Shown: positions 18,726-27,435 of the stretch, one piece after another
Position numbering within the stretch: the first letter of the stretch is position 1
Layout of the letters: the number at the start of each line of letters is the position of its first letter
DNA from: Salinicola salarius
GTDB taxonomy: Bacteria > Pseudomonadota > Gammaproteobacteria > Pseudomonadales > Halomonadaceae
Assembly: GCF_003206135.1 (NCBI RefSeq)
Contig: NZ_PZJT01000001.1
Coordinates: forward strand, 158,826-222,825
Reading direction: 5' to 3'
DNA length: 64,000 nucleotides
Position numbers and translations under genes: made by a program
The notes under the pieces: model-generated
Told to the model about the DNA's origin: nothing
What the model saw: only the letters and a program-made list of their open reading frames with translations
The model's database searches: none

Positions 18726-21700
18726 TCAGGATGTATCCGCCATCGATGCCGCTTCTTCCACGCCCACCGATACCAAGCGTGACACCCCCGGCTCCTGCAT
18801 CGTCACGCCCATCAAACGCTCTGCCGCCTCCATGGCAATCTTGTTGTGCGTGATGAAGATGAATTGCACGCTCTCCGACATTTCCTTGACCAGTTTCGCA
18901 TAGCGCCCCACGTTCGCATCGTCGAGCGGCGCGTCGACTTCGTCGAGCATGCAGAAAGGGGCCGGATTGAGCTGGAAGATGGCAAACACCAGCGACAGCG
19001 CCGTCAACGCTTTTTCGCCGCCGGACAGTAAATGAATGGTGCTGTTTTTCTTGCCTGGAGGGCGCGCCATGATAGCCACGCCCGTTTCCAGCAAATCCTC
19101 TCCCGTGAGCGTCAACCATGCAGTCCCGCCGCCAAAGACTCGGGGAAAAAGTGCCATCAGGCCCTGGTTCACTTCTTCGAAAGTCTGCTTGAAACGGGTG
19201 CGTGTCTCTTGATCGATACGCTTGATCGCACGCTCCAGCGTTTCGATCGCTTCGCTCAGCTCGGCGTGCTGGGCTTCGAGATAATCGCGGCGTTCGGCCT
19301 GCTGCTCGTACTCCTCGATGGCCGCCAGGTTGATGGCGCCGAGCCGCCGAATGCGTTCGCCGGTCTCTTCCAGACGGGTCTGCCAGGCGGATTCCGTGGC
19401 ATTGGGATCGAGATTTTCCTGTAAGTGTCGGGCGTCCTGCTGCTGTTCCGCCAACGTCTCCTGTTGCGCATCCGCCTTGAGCGTCAACGCCTGCACCTGC
19501 ATCCGGCCTTCCTGCAACCGCTGGCGGAGCCCTTCCAGGTTGCGCTCGTGCTGCTGACGCTCTATCTCGGTCTGGCGCAGCGTTTCGCCGATCTGGTTGG
19601 CGCGATCCCGGCAGCGGTTGAGCGTGGCCTCCTGTCGGGATCGCGTCTCGAGTAATTGCGCCAGCCGTTCACGCTGATCGTCGTCGGGTTCGCGCAAGGT
19701 TTCCAGCTGTTCCCGCAGCAGTTCGACGCGTTCGTCGAGTCGCGACAGCTGCTCCCCACTGCGCTCGGCCTGCTGTCGAAGTTCGCCGCGCTGGGCCTCG
19801 AGACGTTGACGTTCGAGCGCCAGTTGCTGCTGGGTCTGGCGGGTCTGCTGCTGTTGCTGGCGCAGCTCCGCGAGCCGCGACTGGCTCTGTTCGCGGGCCG
19901 CTTGCAGCGCGTCGCGCTCGGCGCTGTTGGCCTCGACCTGATCGAGCGCCTGCTGCCAGCGCTCCCGCGCGCTCTCCAGTTCCAGCTCCTGCTCCGCGTG
20001 TCGCTCCTGACCGTGGGCCTGCTCGGCATCGAACTCCTGCAGCCGCGAGGCGACATGTTCGAGACGACTTTCCAGCGTCGCCAGTCGGGTCGACTGCGCC
20101 TGACGCTGCTGGGCGATTTCGCGTTCGTCCTGTCGCAACGCTTCCAGCGCCGCTTCGCTGGCCTCGAGTTCGGACTGCCAGCGAGCGATCGCTGATTCAT
20201 GCTCGGCCAGTGTGGCGTCGAGCGTCGCGATTTCCTCGATCAGGGCATCGCGACGCTGTCGCTGCAGCAGGACGCTATCCGCGTTGGCGTCGTCCCGGCC
20301 GAGACGCCGGGCCCAGCCCCGCCCCAGCCACAGGCCATCCTGCGTGATCACGCTCTGCCCCGCGGGAAGGTCGGCGGCCATCTGCCAGGCCGCTTCCGGA
20401 TCCTCGACGCAATGGATCGCCGACAGCAGCGTCGACAGCGCGCCGGCGCCCTCGACCCGGGCGCCCAGCGATCGGGAAGGCGCGGCCTCCGGTGCCTGTT
20501 CCGACACCACCGGCAGTTCTCCGCTGGTCAGTGAATTCAGCGGTTCACGTACTGCTCCCGGATCCGCCAGACGCGCCTTGAGCCACGGCGCGAGCACCCA
20601 GGCCACGGTGCGCTCCCAGCCCGCCGTCACCTGAAGACGCTCGGCGACTCGCGGCGCGTTGCCCAGCGGGTGATCGCCGAGCTGTTCGGCCAGACTGGCG
20701 TCGTCATCGTTGAGCGCCGCATCGATCAGCGCCTCCAACGAGGCAATCTCTCCCTGGCAGCGATGTCGACGCTCGCGTTCGCCGTCCCTTGCCGCCTGCG
20801 CCTCGGCCTGGCTTTGCCGAGCCCGCTCGCGGGACTGCCGATGCGTTTCGCGACGAATCTCCAGCGCCTGCTGCCGTTCGTCCAGCATTGCCAGGGCTTC
20901 CCGGAGCGCGTCTCTTTCCGCCTCCAGATCACCGACATCCGGCAGTTCGGATCGCTGTTGCCGGCGCCGCTCCAGTTGGCGGGCCGCCTCTTCGAGCTGG
21001 CGTTCGAGACGCCGGATCGTCTCCTGCTCACGCTCGGCCCGGTGATGAGCGTCCCGGTCCCGCTCGCTGAACGATTCCCACTGTTGCCGGTGCTCGTCGG
21101 CCCGGGCCTCGGCCTCTTCCAGCTGCAACTCCAGCGTCAGCAGCGATTCATCCGCGATCTCGGCTTCGGGCAGCAGCGTCTCGAGTCGCATGTCGAGTTC
21201 CGCACGGCGCGCCTCGTCCTGCTCGACCAGCTGTGCCAGCGCATCGCGCTCGCGTCGGGCGCTCTCCTGATCGTCGGCGAGCTGCTGCTCACGCTGCCGG
21301 GCGTGTTCCAGCGACTGCTCCAGCCGGGCGATACCGGCGCCGGTCTGGTAGAACGCGGCCTGATGCGTTTCCAGCTCCGCCGCCACCGCATCGTGGGCCT
21401 CCCGGCCTTCCGCCAACCGGGTTTCGCACTGCCGCTGGCCGAGGATCTCGCGCTCGACCTGGATCTCGCAGTCGCGCACGCGCGCCTCCTCTTCGCGCTG
21501 CTGGCTGCGCAGCGCGCGTTCCCGCAGTACCGCAAGCTCTCCCCGCAGGCGATGCTCTTCCTCTTTCAGCGTGCGATAGCGTTTGGCCGCTTCGGCCTGA
21601 CGCTTGAGCCGTTCGAGCTGCTTGTCGAGCTCTTCGCGGATATCGTCGAGACGTTCGAGATTCTCCTGGGTGCGCCGCAGGCGATTTTCGGTCTCTCGCC

Positions 21701-22229
21701 GGCGCTCCTTGTACTTGGAGATTCCCGCCGCCTCTTCCAGCGTGTTGCGCAGCTCTTCCGGCCGCGCCTCGACCAGCCGGGAAATCATGCCCTGGCCGAT
21801 GATCGCGTAGGAACGCGGCCCGAGCCCGGTGCCCAGGAAAATGTCGGCGATATCGCGGCGGCGGCATTTCTGGCCATTGAGGAAATAGCTGGACTGGGCC
21901 TCGCGGGTGACCTGGCGCTTGACCGCGATCTCGTTGTAGCCGGCATAGGCACCGCCGAGATCGCCGTCTCGATTGTCGAAGATCAGCTCGATGGAGGCCT
22001 GGCCGACGGGAGAACGGCCGGTGGAACCGTTGAAGATGACGTCTGTCATCGACTCGCCGCGCAGGGTCTTGGCGGAGGACTCGCCCATGACCCAGCGCAC
22101 GGCGTCGATGACGTTGGACTTGCCGCAGCCGTTGGGTCCGACGATGGCGGTCATGTTGCTGTCGAACGGCACCGTGACCGGATCGACGAACGACTTGAAA
22201 CCGGCCAGCTTGATGGACTTGAGACGCAT
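18726..22229 (-). CDS. smc: Chromosome segregation protein SMC
   Basis: The protein has 1167 residues. The N-terminal head starts MRLKSIKLAGFKSFVDPVTV and carries Walker A GPNGCGKSN. Two long coiled coils (Glu/Gln/Arg-rich) flank a hinge near the middle (around EALIDAALNDDDASLAEQLGD to GRGWARRLGRDDANADS). The C-terminal head has the ABC signature LLSGGEKALTALS and Walker B FCMLDEVDAPLDD. It is the condensin ATPase that organises and segregates the chromosome, and its presence indicates a SMC-ScpAB rather than MukBEF lineage. ATG 22229 was preferred to the in-frame extension at 22292 because it gives the canonical family start. Confidence 0.97.
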   Translation of the reverse strand: MRLKSIKLAGFKSFVDPVTVPFDSNMTAIVGPNGCGKSNVIDAVRWVMGESSAKTLRGESMTDVIFNGSTGRSPVGQASIELIFDNRDGDLGGAYAGYNEIAVKRQVTREAQSSYFLNGQKCRRRDIADIFLGTGLGPRSYAIIGQGMISRLVEARPEELRNTLEEAAGISKYKERRRETENRLRRTQENLERLDDIREELDKQLERLKRQAEAAKRYRTLKEEEHRLRGELAVLRERALRSQQREEEARVRDCEIQVEREILGQRQCETRLAEGREAHDAVAAELETHQAAFYQTGAGIARLEQSLEHARQREQQLADDQESARRERDALAQLVEQDEARRAELDMRLETLLPEAEIADESLLTLELQLEEAEARADEHRQQWESFSERDRDAHHRAEREQETIRRLERQLEEAARQLERRRQQRSELPDVGDLEAERDALREALAMLDERQQALEIRRETHRQSRERARQSQAEAQAARDGERERRHRCQGEIASLEALIDAALNDDDASLAEQLGDHPLGNAPRVAERLQVTAGWERTVAWVLAPWLKARLADPGAVREPLNSLTSGELPVVSEQAPEAAPSRSLGARVEGAGALSTLLSAIHCVEDPEAAWQMAADLPAGQSVITQDGLWLGRGWARRLGRDDANADSVLLQRQRRDALIEEIATLDATLAEHESAIARWQSELEASEAALEALRQDEREIAQQRQAQSTRLATLESRLEHVASRLQEFDAEQAHGQERHAEQELELESARERWQQALDQVEANSAERDALQAAREQSQSRLAELRQQQQQTRQTQQQLALERQRLEAQRGELRQQAERSGEQLSRLDERVELLREQLETLREPDDDQRERLAQLLETRSRQEATLNRCRDRANQIGETLRQTEIERQQHERNLEGLRQRLQEGRMQVQALTLKADAQQETLAEQQQDARHLQENLDPNATESAWQTRLEETGERIRRLGAINLAAIEEYEQQAERRDYLEAQHAELSEAIETLERAIKRIDQETRTRFKQTFEEVNQGLMALFPRVFGGGTAWLTLTGEDLLETGVAIMARPPGKKNSTIHLLSGGEKALTALSLVFAIFQLNPAPFCMLDEVDAPLDDANVGRYAKLVKEMSESVQFIFITHNKIAMEAAERLMGVTMQEPGVSRLVSVGVEEAASMADTS

Positions 22230-22490
22230 GCAGGGAATCGAGCTCCTGAACCGATATGGCGATGGCGAACTACCCGGTCGGTAGCCCGCCATCGCCGGTT
22301 TCGGCAGAGCCTAAGGCACCGTGTGGTCGATATCCAGCGTCAATGTCCTGGCGCCATCGATCTCGACGCCATCCAGCCGCCCGCCGAGCAATGCCGCCAT
22401 GGCGAAGGCGAACGACTGCCGCTCATACCGGACCGACTTGCCGATGCCGTTTGCCTTGCTATGATGTCGACACCACCTCGGGAGAAGACG

Positions 22491-22964
22491 ATGACAAACG
22501 CCGCACCGAGCTATCTGCAGCGCCAGCCGAACCTGCCGCTGATCGACGGCAACTGGGAACCCATCGATGCCACCGATCTGGTCGAGATTCCCCTGCTCGG
22601 GCAGGTCGCCGCCGGGCTGCCGATGGAAGCCTGTCTCGACGATGCCACGGTTCATGTCCCCGCGAAGCTGGTCCGTCGAAACACCTATGCGCTACGCGTC
22701 CGGGGCGATTCGATGGTCGACAGCAACATCTTCGATGGCGATGTCATCATCATCGAGCGCTATGAGTCGGCCGAAAACGGCGAAACGGCGGTAGTCCTGA
22801 TCAACAATCAGGAAGTGACACTGAAGAAGCTGTTCATCGAGAAATCCGGTGTCCGCCTGCAGCCCGCCAACGACAGCATGCCGCCTATCTACCTGAAGAA
22901 TGAGGATGTGCAGGTACTCGGCCTGGTCATGGGCGTGATGCGCAACCCACCTCAGGTGGCCTGA
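22491..22964 (+). CDS. LexA/UmuD-like S24 family protein lacking a DNA-binding domain
   Basis: The protein has 157 residues. About 40 N-terminal residues without an HTH precede LGQVAAGLPME, where the Ala-Gly pair matches the S24 self-cleavage site. The catalytic Ser lies in RVRGDSMVDSNIFDGDVIII and the Lys in INNQEVTLKKLF, so both dyad residues are present. S24 proteins are LexA repressors, phage repressors or UmuD. Without an HTH this cannot be an ordinary repressor, and its size is near UmuD. No umuC follows and no CTGT-N8-ACAG LexA box was seen upstream. GGGAG 7 nt before ATG 22491 supports the start. A self-cleaving regulatory or polymerase-accessory role is inferred only. Confidence 0.82.
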   Translation: MTNAAPSYLQRQPNLPLIDGNWEPIDATDLVEIPLLGQVAAGLPMEACLDDATVHVPAKLVRRNTYALRVRGDSMVDSNIFDGDVIIIERYESAENGETAVVLINNQEVTLKKLFIEKSGVRLQPANDSMPPIYLKNEDVQVLGLVMGVMRNPPQVA

Positions 22965-22984
22965 TTCCCCGGAATCGCCCCAAG

Positions 22985-23024
22985 TCTTCCAGGCCGAGCG
23001 AAAATCTTCCAGGCCGAGCGAAAG
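22985..23024 (+). repeat. 20-bp tandem duplication before the yigZ-like gene
   Basis: TCTTCCAGGCCGAGCGAAAA (22985-23004) is repeated at 23005-23024 with one difference. It lies between the S24 gene stop and the next start. Confidence 0.85.
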
Positions 23025-23053
23025 GCTTGAGCCGAGTCAGCCAAGAGATCTCC

Positions 23054-23665
23054 ATGCGCTACCCGATTCCCGATCTTGCTCCGCGTGCGCGACACGCCAA
23101 TACCGTCGAGATCGAGAAGAGCCGTTTCATCTGCTGGCTCTGTCACGCACCCGACAACGCCGCCTTCGACGCGCTGCTGAACGACGCGCGTTCGACCTAT
23201 CCCGATGCCAGCCACCACTGTTCCGCCTTCATTGCCGGCGCGCCCGGCGAGCAGATCGCGATCGGCTTTTCGGATGACGGCGAGCCGGGCGGCACCGCCG
23301 GACGCCCCATGTTTCAGGCGCTGGAAGGCAGCGGACTGGGGCAGATCGGGGCGGTGGTGACGCGCTACTTCGGCGGTACCAAGCTGGGAACCGGAGGGCT
23401 GGTGCGCGCCTACACCCAGGCCGTGCTCAAGGCACTCGATACCCTGCCCCGGCGCGAATTCACCGAGCGTCGCGACGTAACGATCCAGGTCGATTTCAGC
23501 AACGAAGCGGAAGCCCGCCGCTGGCTGGCGGAGCACGACATCCCGGTGGTCAGCGCCGACTACGATAGCCAGGGGGCGCGTCTGCTACTGGCGTGGCCGG
23601 CCGATGACAGCATTTCGCTGGCCGTGCTGGAGCGGCGCCTGAAAGGAGCACTCGTGCAGCTCTGA
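23054..23665 (+). CDS. YigZ / IMPACT family protein
   Basis: This is a 203-residue soluble protein. The UPF0029/IMPACT N-terminal domain shows EIEKSRFICWL, DASHHCSAF, FSDDGEPGGTAGRPM and VVTRYFGGTKLGTGGLVRAYT, all diagnostic. A C-terminal ferredoxin-like (DUF1949) domain follows. The family is related to the eukaryotic translation-control protein IMPACT; the bacterial role is uncertain. ATG 23054 begins the conserved region, with an AAGAGA-type site upstream. The alternative GTG-type start at 23027 would read through the flank of the duplicated 20-bp sequence. It converges on the GntR regulator. Confidence 0.92.
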   Translation: MRYPIPDLAPRARHANTVEIEKSRFICWLCHAPDNAAFDALLNDARSTYPDASHHCSAFIAGAPGEQIAIGFSDDGEPGGTAGRPMFQALEGSGLGQIGAVVTRYFGGTKLGTGGLVRAYTQAVLKALDTLPRREFTERRDVTIQVDFSNEAEARRWLAEHDIPVVSADYDSQGARLLLAWPADDSISLAVLERRLKGALVQL

Positions 23666-23685
23666 TCACGCCGTTGTGGTCGTCG

Positions 23686-24387
23686 TCATGCTTTCCCTGT
23701 CGCCCCGCCTTTCCCTTCGCTCACCTCGTTTTCTTGGCAAGCCCCCTGCGCCACCTCGTAGGAGAGCCGTATATGCTCTTCGAGCAGTGCTCGCGCCGCA
23801 GCGGTATCGCGTGACATGGCCAGATCGACCAGCTGGCCGTGCTGGTCGTTGAGTGTCTCTCGCATCGCATTGTTGGCCGGCGCCATGCGCCGGTAGCGAT
23901 CGAACTGGTCGTGCAACTGTTCGATGAAACGCAACAGCCAGGGTGAACCGCAGGGCTCCAGCAGATGACGATGGAACTGCAGATGCATCTGCTCCCAGTG
24001 CTCCAGCTGATCCGGCGTCTCGTCGGCCCGCTTGAGACGGTGAAACGCCGCCAGCAGGCCGGCTTCCCATTCATCGTCGCCCGCCTCGAGCGCCTGCGCC
24101 AGCGCCTGCCCTTCGAAACGCTGCCTCAGTTCGGCGATGTCGTCCAGCTCGGCACGCGTCAATGCGGGAACCCGGAAGCCACGCTGGTTTTCCTGCACCA
24201 ACAGGCCATAGGCAGCCAATCGATTGAGCGCCTCGCGCAGCGGGCTGAGCCCGACCCGGTAACGTTGCTTGAGCGTGGTGATCGCCAGCTTCTGCCCGGC
24301 GGCGAAACGCCCATCGATCAAATCGCGCTTCAAGGCCGTGTACAGCTGGCTGGCCGTCGTGTTGGCGGTGGGTGCTTCAGCTCTCAT
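23686..24387 (-). CDS. GntR family transcriptional regulator (FCD/FadR subfamily)
   Basis: The protein has 233 residues. The N-terminal winged helix-turn-helix reads LYTALKRDLIDGRFAAGQKLAITTLKQRYRVGLSPLREALNRLAAYGLL, with the recognition segment LSPLREAL. The C-terminal FCD ligand domain contains LRQRFEGQALAQAL and several His/Asp residues (HRHLL, DQHGQLVDLA) that in the subfamily hold a metal and a carboxylate effector. It is divergent from the gamma-glutamyltransferase/CHR/TTT operon across a 194-bp gap holding a perfect 20-bp palindrome, so it is almost certainly the local regulator, most often a repressor relieved by substrate. ATG 24387 (AAGGTC upstream) is used rather than 24423. Confidence 0.9.
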   Translation of the reverse strand: MRAEAPTANTTASQLYTALKRDLIDGRFAAGQKLAITTLKQRYRVGLSPLREALNRLAAYGLLVQENQRGFRVPALTRAELDDIAELRQRFEGQALAQALEAGDDEWEAGLLAAFHRLKRADETPDQLEHWEQMHLQFHRHLLEPCGSPWLLRFIEQLHDQFDRYRRMAPANNAMRETLNDQHGQLVDLAMSRDTAAARALLEEHIRLSYEVAQGACQENEVSEGKGGATGKA

Positions 24388-24470
24388 AAGTGCTGACCTT
24401 CCGATCCAGTGACAGAAACTCACTATCTTGCCGACTCAGGTCTTGACCTGCACAAGAATTCGACGCCATA

Positions 24471-24490
24471 GTAAAAAATCGATTTTTTAC
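24471..24490. promoter_or_regulatory. Perfect 20-bp palindrome, candidate GntR operator
   Basis: GTAAAAAATCGATTTTTTAC is fully self-complementary. It sits between the divergent GntR gene (ATG 24387) and the gamma-glutamyltransferase-family gene (ATG 24582), in the AT-rich part of the gap. Position and symmetry fit the operator of a dimeric GntR protein controlling both directions. Confidence 0.65.
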
Positions 24491-24581
24491 ATCATAAACG
24501 ATTAACATCAATTTACCGTATGACCTTCGCATTCAGCGATGCGCCTTACGATGAATCGGCTCAAAATAATCGAGAAACGCC

Positions 24582-26213
24582 ATGTCCCTCACTTTCGACC
24601 ACAACAATCCTTATCCCTCTCGCCGTAGCGCCACCTATGCCAATCGCGGCATGGTCGCGGCATCGCAGCCCCAGGCCAGCCAGGCCGGGCGAGACATGCT
24701 GGCCCAGGGCGGCAATGCCATTGATGCCGCCATCGCGACGGCGGCGGTGCTGACCGTGGTCGAACCCAGCGGCAATGGAATCGGCGGTGATGCCTTTGCC
24801 CTGGTCTGGATTGCAGAAGGCAACGACGGGCATGGCAAGCTCCACGGTCTCAACGCCAGCGGCCACGCGCCGAAGCGGCTGACACCGGAAGCCGTCAAGG
24901 CCGCCGGCCACGACGAGATGCCGCTGCACGGCTGGACGCCGGTCACCGTCCCCGGCATTCCTGCCGCCTGGGCCGAGCTGTCGAAGCAGTACGGCAAGCT
25001 GGACTTCGCCACTCTGCTGGCGCCGGCAATCCGTATCGCCCGGGAAGGTTTCCCGGTTTCGCCGGTGATCAGCCAGCTCTGGCAACGCGCCGAAATCGAA
25101 TTTCGTGCCAAGGCAAGCGATCCTGCCATTGCGCCATGGCTGGAGGCCTTCGCACCCGAAGGGCATGCGCCTCGCCCTGGTGAACTCCACCGCAACGAAG
25201 CTCAGGCCAGAACCCTCGAAGCTCTGGCCGAGAGCCGCTGCGAAAGCTTCTACCGCGGCGAACTGGCGCAGAAGATCGATGCGTTCTCGCAAGCGACGGG
25301 CGGCTACCTTCGCGCCGACGACCTTGCGGATTATCGCCCCGAATGGGTCGAGCCGATCTCGGTCAACTACCGGGGCTATGACGTCTGGGAAATTCCGCCC
25401 AACGGTCAGGGCATGGTCGCGTTGATGGCCCTGCGCATGATGGAAGGGTTCGATGTCACGGTCCGCGACGACCCGCAGTTGCTGCATCGTCAGCTGGAAG
25501 CGATGAAGCTGGCCTACACCGATGGCCACCATCACATCACCCAGGCCGAGTACATGCGCACGAGCGTCGCTTCGCTGCTCAGTGACGAGTATTCCGATAC
25601 CCGCCGCCGCCTGATCGGCGAGAATGCCATCGACCCCGAACCCGGCCAGCCGCAGGCCGGCGGTACGGTCTATCTGGCGACCGCCGACAGCGATGGCAAC
25701 ATGGTCTCCTATATCCAGAGCAACTATCACGGCTTCGGCTCCGGCGTCGTGGTGCCCGAAGCCGGTATCTCGCTGCAGAACCGGGGCCACGGCTTCAGCC
25801 TCGAGGCGGATCATGTCAACGTGCTGGCGCCCGGCAAGCGCACTTTCCATACCATTATCCCGGGCTTCCTGACTCGAGGCGATACCGCGCTCGGCCCGTT
25901 CGGCGTCATGGGCGGCTTCATGCAGCCCCAGGGACACATGCAGGTCGTCATGAATCTGATCGACTTCGATCTCAATCCGCAGGCGGCGCTGGATGCGCCA
26001 CGCTGGCAGTGGATGGGCGGACGCAAGATCGGCATCGAACCCGGCTATCCGCTTCACGTGATCCGCGAGATGGCGGCACGCGGCCACCAGATGACCATGG
26101 CCGTGGACAGTACCGCCTATGGCCGCGGCCAGATCATTCTGCGTGACCCTCGAAGCGGGGTTTATTGCGGCGGCACCGAGCCGCGCACCGACTCCAGCAT
26201 CGCGGTGTTCTGA
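24582..26213 (+). CDS. Gamma-glutamyltransferase family Ntn-hydrolase (cytoplasmic)
   Basis: The protein has 543 residues. GGT landmarks are GGNAIDAAIATAAVLTVVEPSGNGIGGDAFALV near the N-terminus, NGQGMVALMALRMMEGF in the middle, and a GG-T dipeptide at about 361-362 (AGGTVYLATADSDGNMVSYIQS). There the Thr is the expected self-cleavage point and nucleophile. There is no signal peptide, unlike periplasmic GGT, so it is probably cytoplasmic, as in the YwrD and HpxW branches. Some relatives hydrolyse oxamate or acyl-amide bonds rather than glutathione, so the substrate is open. It is first in a run with two CHR proteins and a TTT transporter, which suggests it acts on an imported carboxylate or amide. 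Confidence 0.85.
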   Translation: MSLTFDHNNPYPSRRSATYANRGMVAASQPQASQAGRDMLAQGGNAIDAAIATAAVLTVVEPSGNGIGGDAFALVWIAEGNDGHGKLHGLNASGHAPKRLTPEAVKAAGHDEMPLHGWTPVTVPGIPAAWAELSKQYGKLDFATLLAPAIRIAREGFPVSPVISQLWQRAEIEFRAKASDPAIAPWLEAFAPEGHAPRPGELHRNEAQARTLEALAESRCESFYRGELAQKIDAFSQATGGYLRADDLADYRPEWVEPISVNYRGYDVWEIPPNGQGMVALMALRMMEGFDVTVRDDPQLLHRQLEAMKLAYTDGHHHITQAEYMRTSVASLLSDEYSDTRRRLIGENAIDPEPGQPQAGGTVYLATADSDGNMVSYIQSNYHGFGSGVVVPEAGISLQNRGHGFSLEADHVNVLAPGKRTFHTIIPGFLTRGDTALGPFGVMGGFMQPQGHMQVVMNLIDFDLNPQAALDAPRWQWMGGRKIGIEPGYPLHVIREMAARGHQMTMAVDSTAYGRGQIILRDPRSGVYCGGTEPRTDSSIAVF

Positions 26214-26216
26214 TCC

Positions 26217-26795
26217 ATGTCTTCGTCTTTGACAACCCAGCGTCATCTGTTCGTGGCGTTCCTGCGCATCGGCCTGCTCGGATTCGGCGGCGGGCCGTCG
26301 ATGATTCCGCTGGTTCGCGCCGAGGCGGTCACTCGCTATCAGTGGATGAACGATGAGGAGTTCGGCGACGTGCTGGCCATCGGCAACACCCTGCCCGGCC
26401 CCATCGCCACCAAGATGGCCGGCACCATCGGTTATCGGGTCGGCGGCGTGGTCGGCTGCCTCAACGCCGTTCTGGCGGTCATCGTGCCGTGCATCGTGGC
26501 GATGGTGGTACTGCTGGGGCTGTTCACCCGTTACCGCGATCAGCGCTGGATCCAGGGCATGAGCGAAGGCGTCATTCCGGTGGTCATGGTGATGATGGCC
26601 CAGCTCACCTGGGACTTCTTCCAGAAATCCCGCATCGTGCTCGGCTGGATCGCGACCCTGATCATGGGGGCGGTCGCCGGCGGCCTGATCTACGGACTCG
26701 GCATTCATCCAGGCCTGGTGATTGGCGCGATCCTCATTGCCGCACTGCTGCGACCGGAACGGTGGCGCAAGCGCAGCGGGGAGGCGAAGTCATGA
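26217..26795 (+). CDS. CHR (chromate transporter) family half-protein, first of a pair
   Basis: The protein has 192 residues and about six hydrophobic segments. The family motif is GLLGFGGGPSMIPLV near the N-terminus, followed by GNTLPGPIATKMAGTIGYRVGG. This is one CHR domain; classical ChrA has two fused. Short CHR proteins are encoded in tandem pairs and presumably assemble as heterodimers. ChrA exports chromate by ion exchange, but many short CHR pairs have no shown chromate role. The position between a GGT-family hydrolase and a tripartite tricarboxylate transporter argues for an organic-anion function here. It starts 3 bp after the upstream stop, and the next CHR gene overlaps it by 4 bp. 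Confidence 0.88.
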   Translation: MSSSLTTQRHLFVAFLRIGLLGFGGGPSMIPLVRAEAVTRYQWMNDEEFGDVLAIGNTLPGPIATKMAGTIGYRVGGVVGCLNAVLAVIVPCIVAMVVLLGLFTRYRDQRWIQGMSEGVIPVVMVMMAQLTWDFFQKSRIVLGWIATLIMGAVAGGLIYGLGIHPGLVIGAILIAALLRPERWRKRSGEAKS

Positions 26796-27322
26796 TCTAC
26801 TGGGATCTCTTCGTCGCCTTCTTCATTCCCAACATCATCGGCTATGGCGGCGGGCCGGCGATCATTCCGCTGGTCGAGAACGAAGTCGTTGGCCGCTATG
26901 GCTGGATGACTTCCCAGCAGTTCGCCGAGACGCTGGCGCTGGGCAATACCCTGCCCAGCCCCATCGCTACAAAAATGGCCGGCTATATCGGCTATGACGT
27001 GGCCGGCATCGGCGGCGGACTGGTGGCCACGTTCGCCACCGTTGCCCCTTCACTGATCCTGATGCTGGTAGCGCTGGGGACCCTGTATCGCTACCGGGAT
27101 TCGATCAAGGTCAAGTCGATGAGCCAGTGGGTCAGACCGGTGATCATGGTACTGATGGGCTATCTCACCTGGTCGTTCCTCAACGAAGGCGTCAGTGACT
27201 CCGGCTGGATTCACACCGTCATCATCGGCGCGATCGCCGTGGTGATGCTCTGGCGTCTCAAGCTCCATCCGGTGTGGGCCGTTCTTCTGGGACTGATCTA
27301 TGGAGGGCTACTGCTCGGGTAG
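26792..27322 (+). CDS. CHR (chromate transporter) family half-protein, second of a pair
   Basis: The protein has 176 residues. It begins MIYWDLFVAFFIPNIIGYGGGPAIIPLVENEVV and has GNTLPSPIATKMAGYIGYDVAG, mirroring its partner. It ends in hydrophobic helices (HPVWAVLLGLIYGGLLLG). The start overlaps the previous stop (ATGA), so the two are made together and probably form the complete two-domain transporter. A 14-bp palindrome (CGCGAGCGCTCGCG, 27332-27345) lies just after the stop and could form a hairpin between this gene and tctC, perhaps to raise expression of the binding protein separately. Confidence 0.88.
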   Translation: MIYWDLFVAFFIPNIIGYGGGPAIIPLVENEVVGRYGWMTSQQFAETLALGNTLPSPIATKMAGYIGYDVAGIGGGLVATFATVAPSLILMLVALGTLYRYRDSIKVKSMSQWVRPVIMVLMGYLTWSFLNEGVSDSGWIHTVIIGAIAVVMLWRLKLHPVWAVLLGLIYGGLLLG

Positions 27323-27435
27323 AGGCCGAAGCGCGAGCGCTCGCGTCCTCGACAAGCAGCAATACAAGAAGCGAAGAAAGTTAACGGAAAAATTCGATAC
27401 GACGTCAAAACCTACAAGCCAAACAAGGACAACTC

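Noticed and set aside
20670..22490. Upstream extension of the S24 protein frame across smc
   Set aside because: The frame is open but antisense to the SMC coiled coil; the ribosome site and the family start place the gene at 22491.
24561..26708. A 715-codon minus-strand frame over the gamma-glutamyltransferase and CHR genes
   Set aside because: It mirrors real genes with conserved motifs and has Asp/His/Gly-rich composition typical of antisense frames.
26217..27322. A frameshifted single chrA gene
   Set aside because: Each half has its own start, motif and length typical of short CHR pairs, with a clean ATGA overlap, so it is a normal two-gene form.
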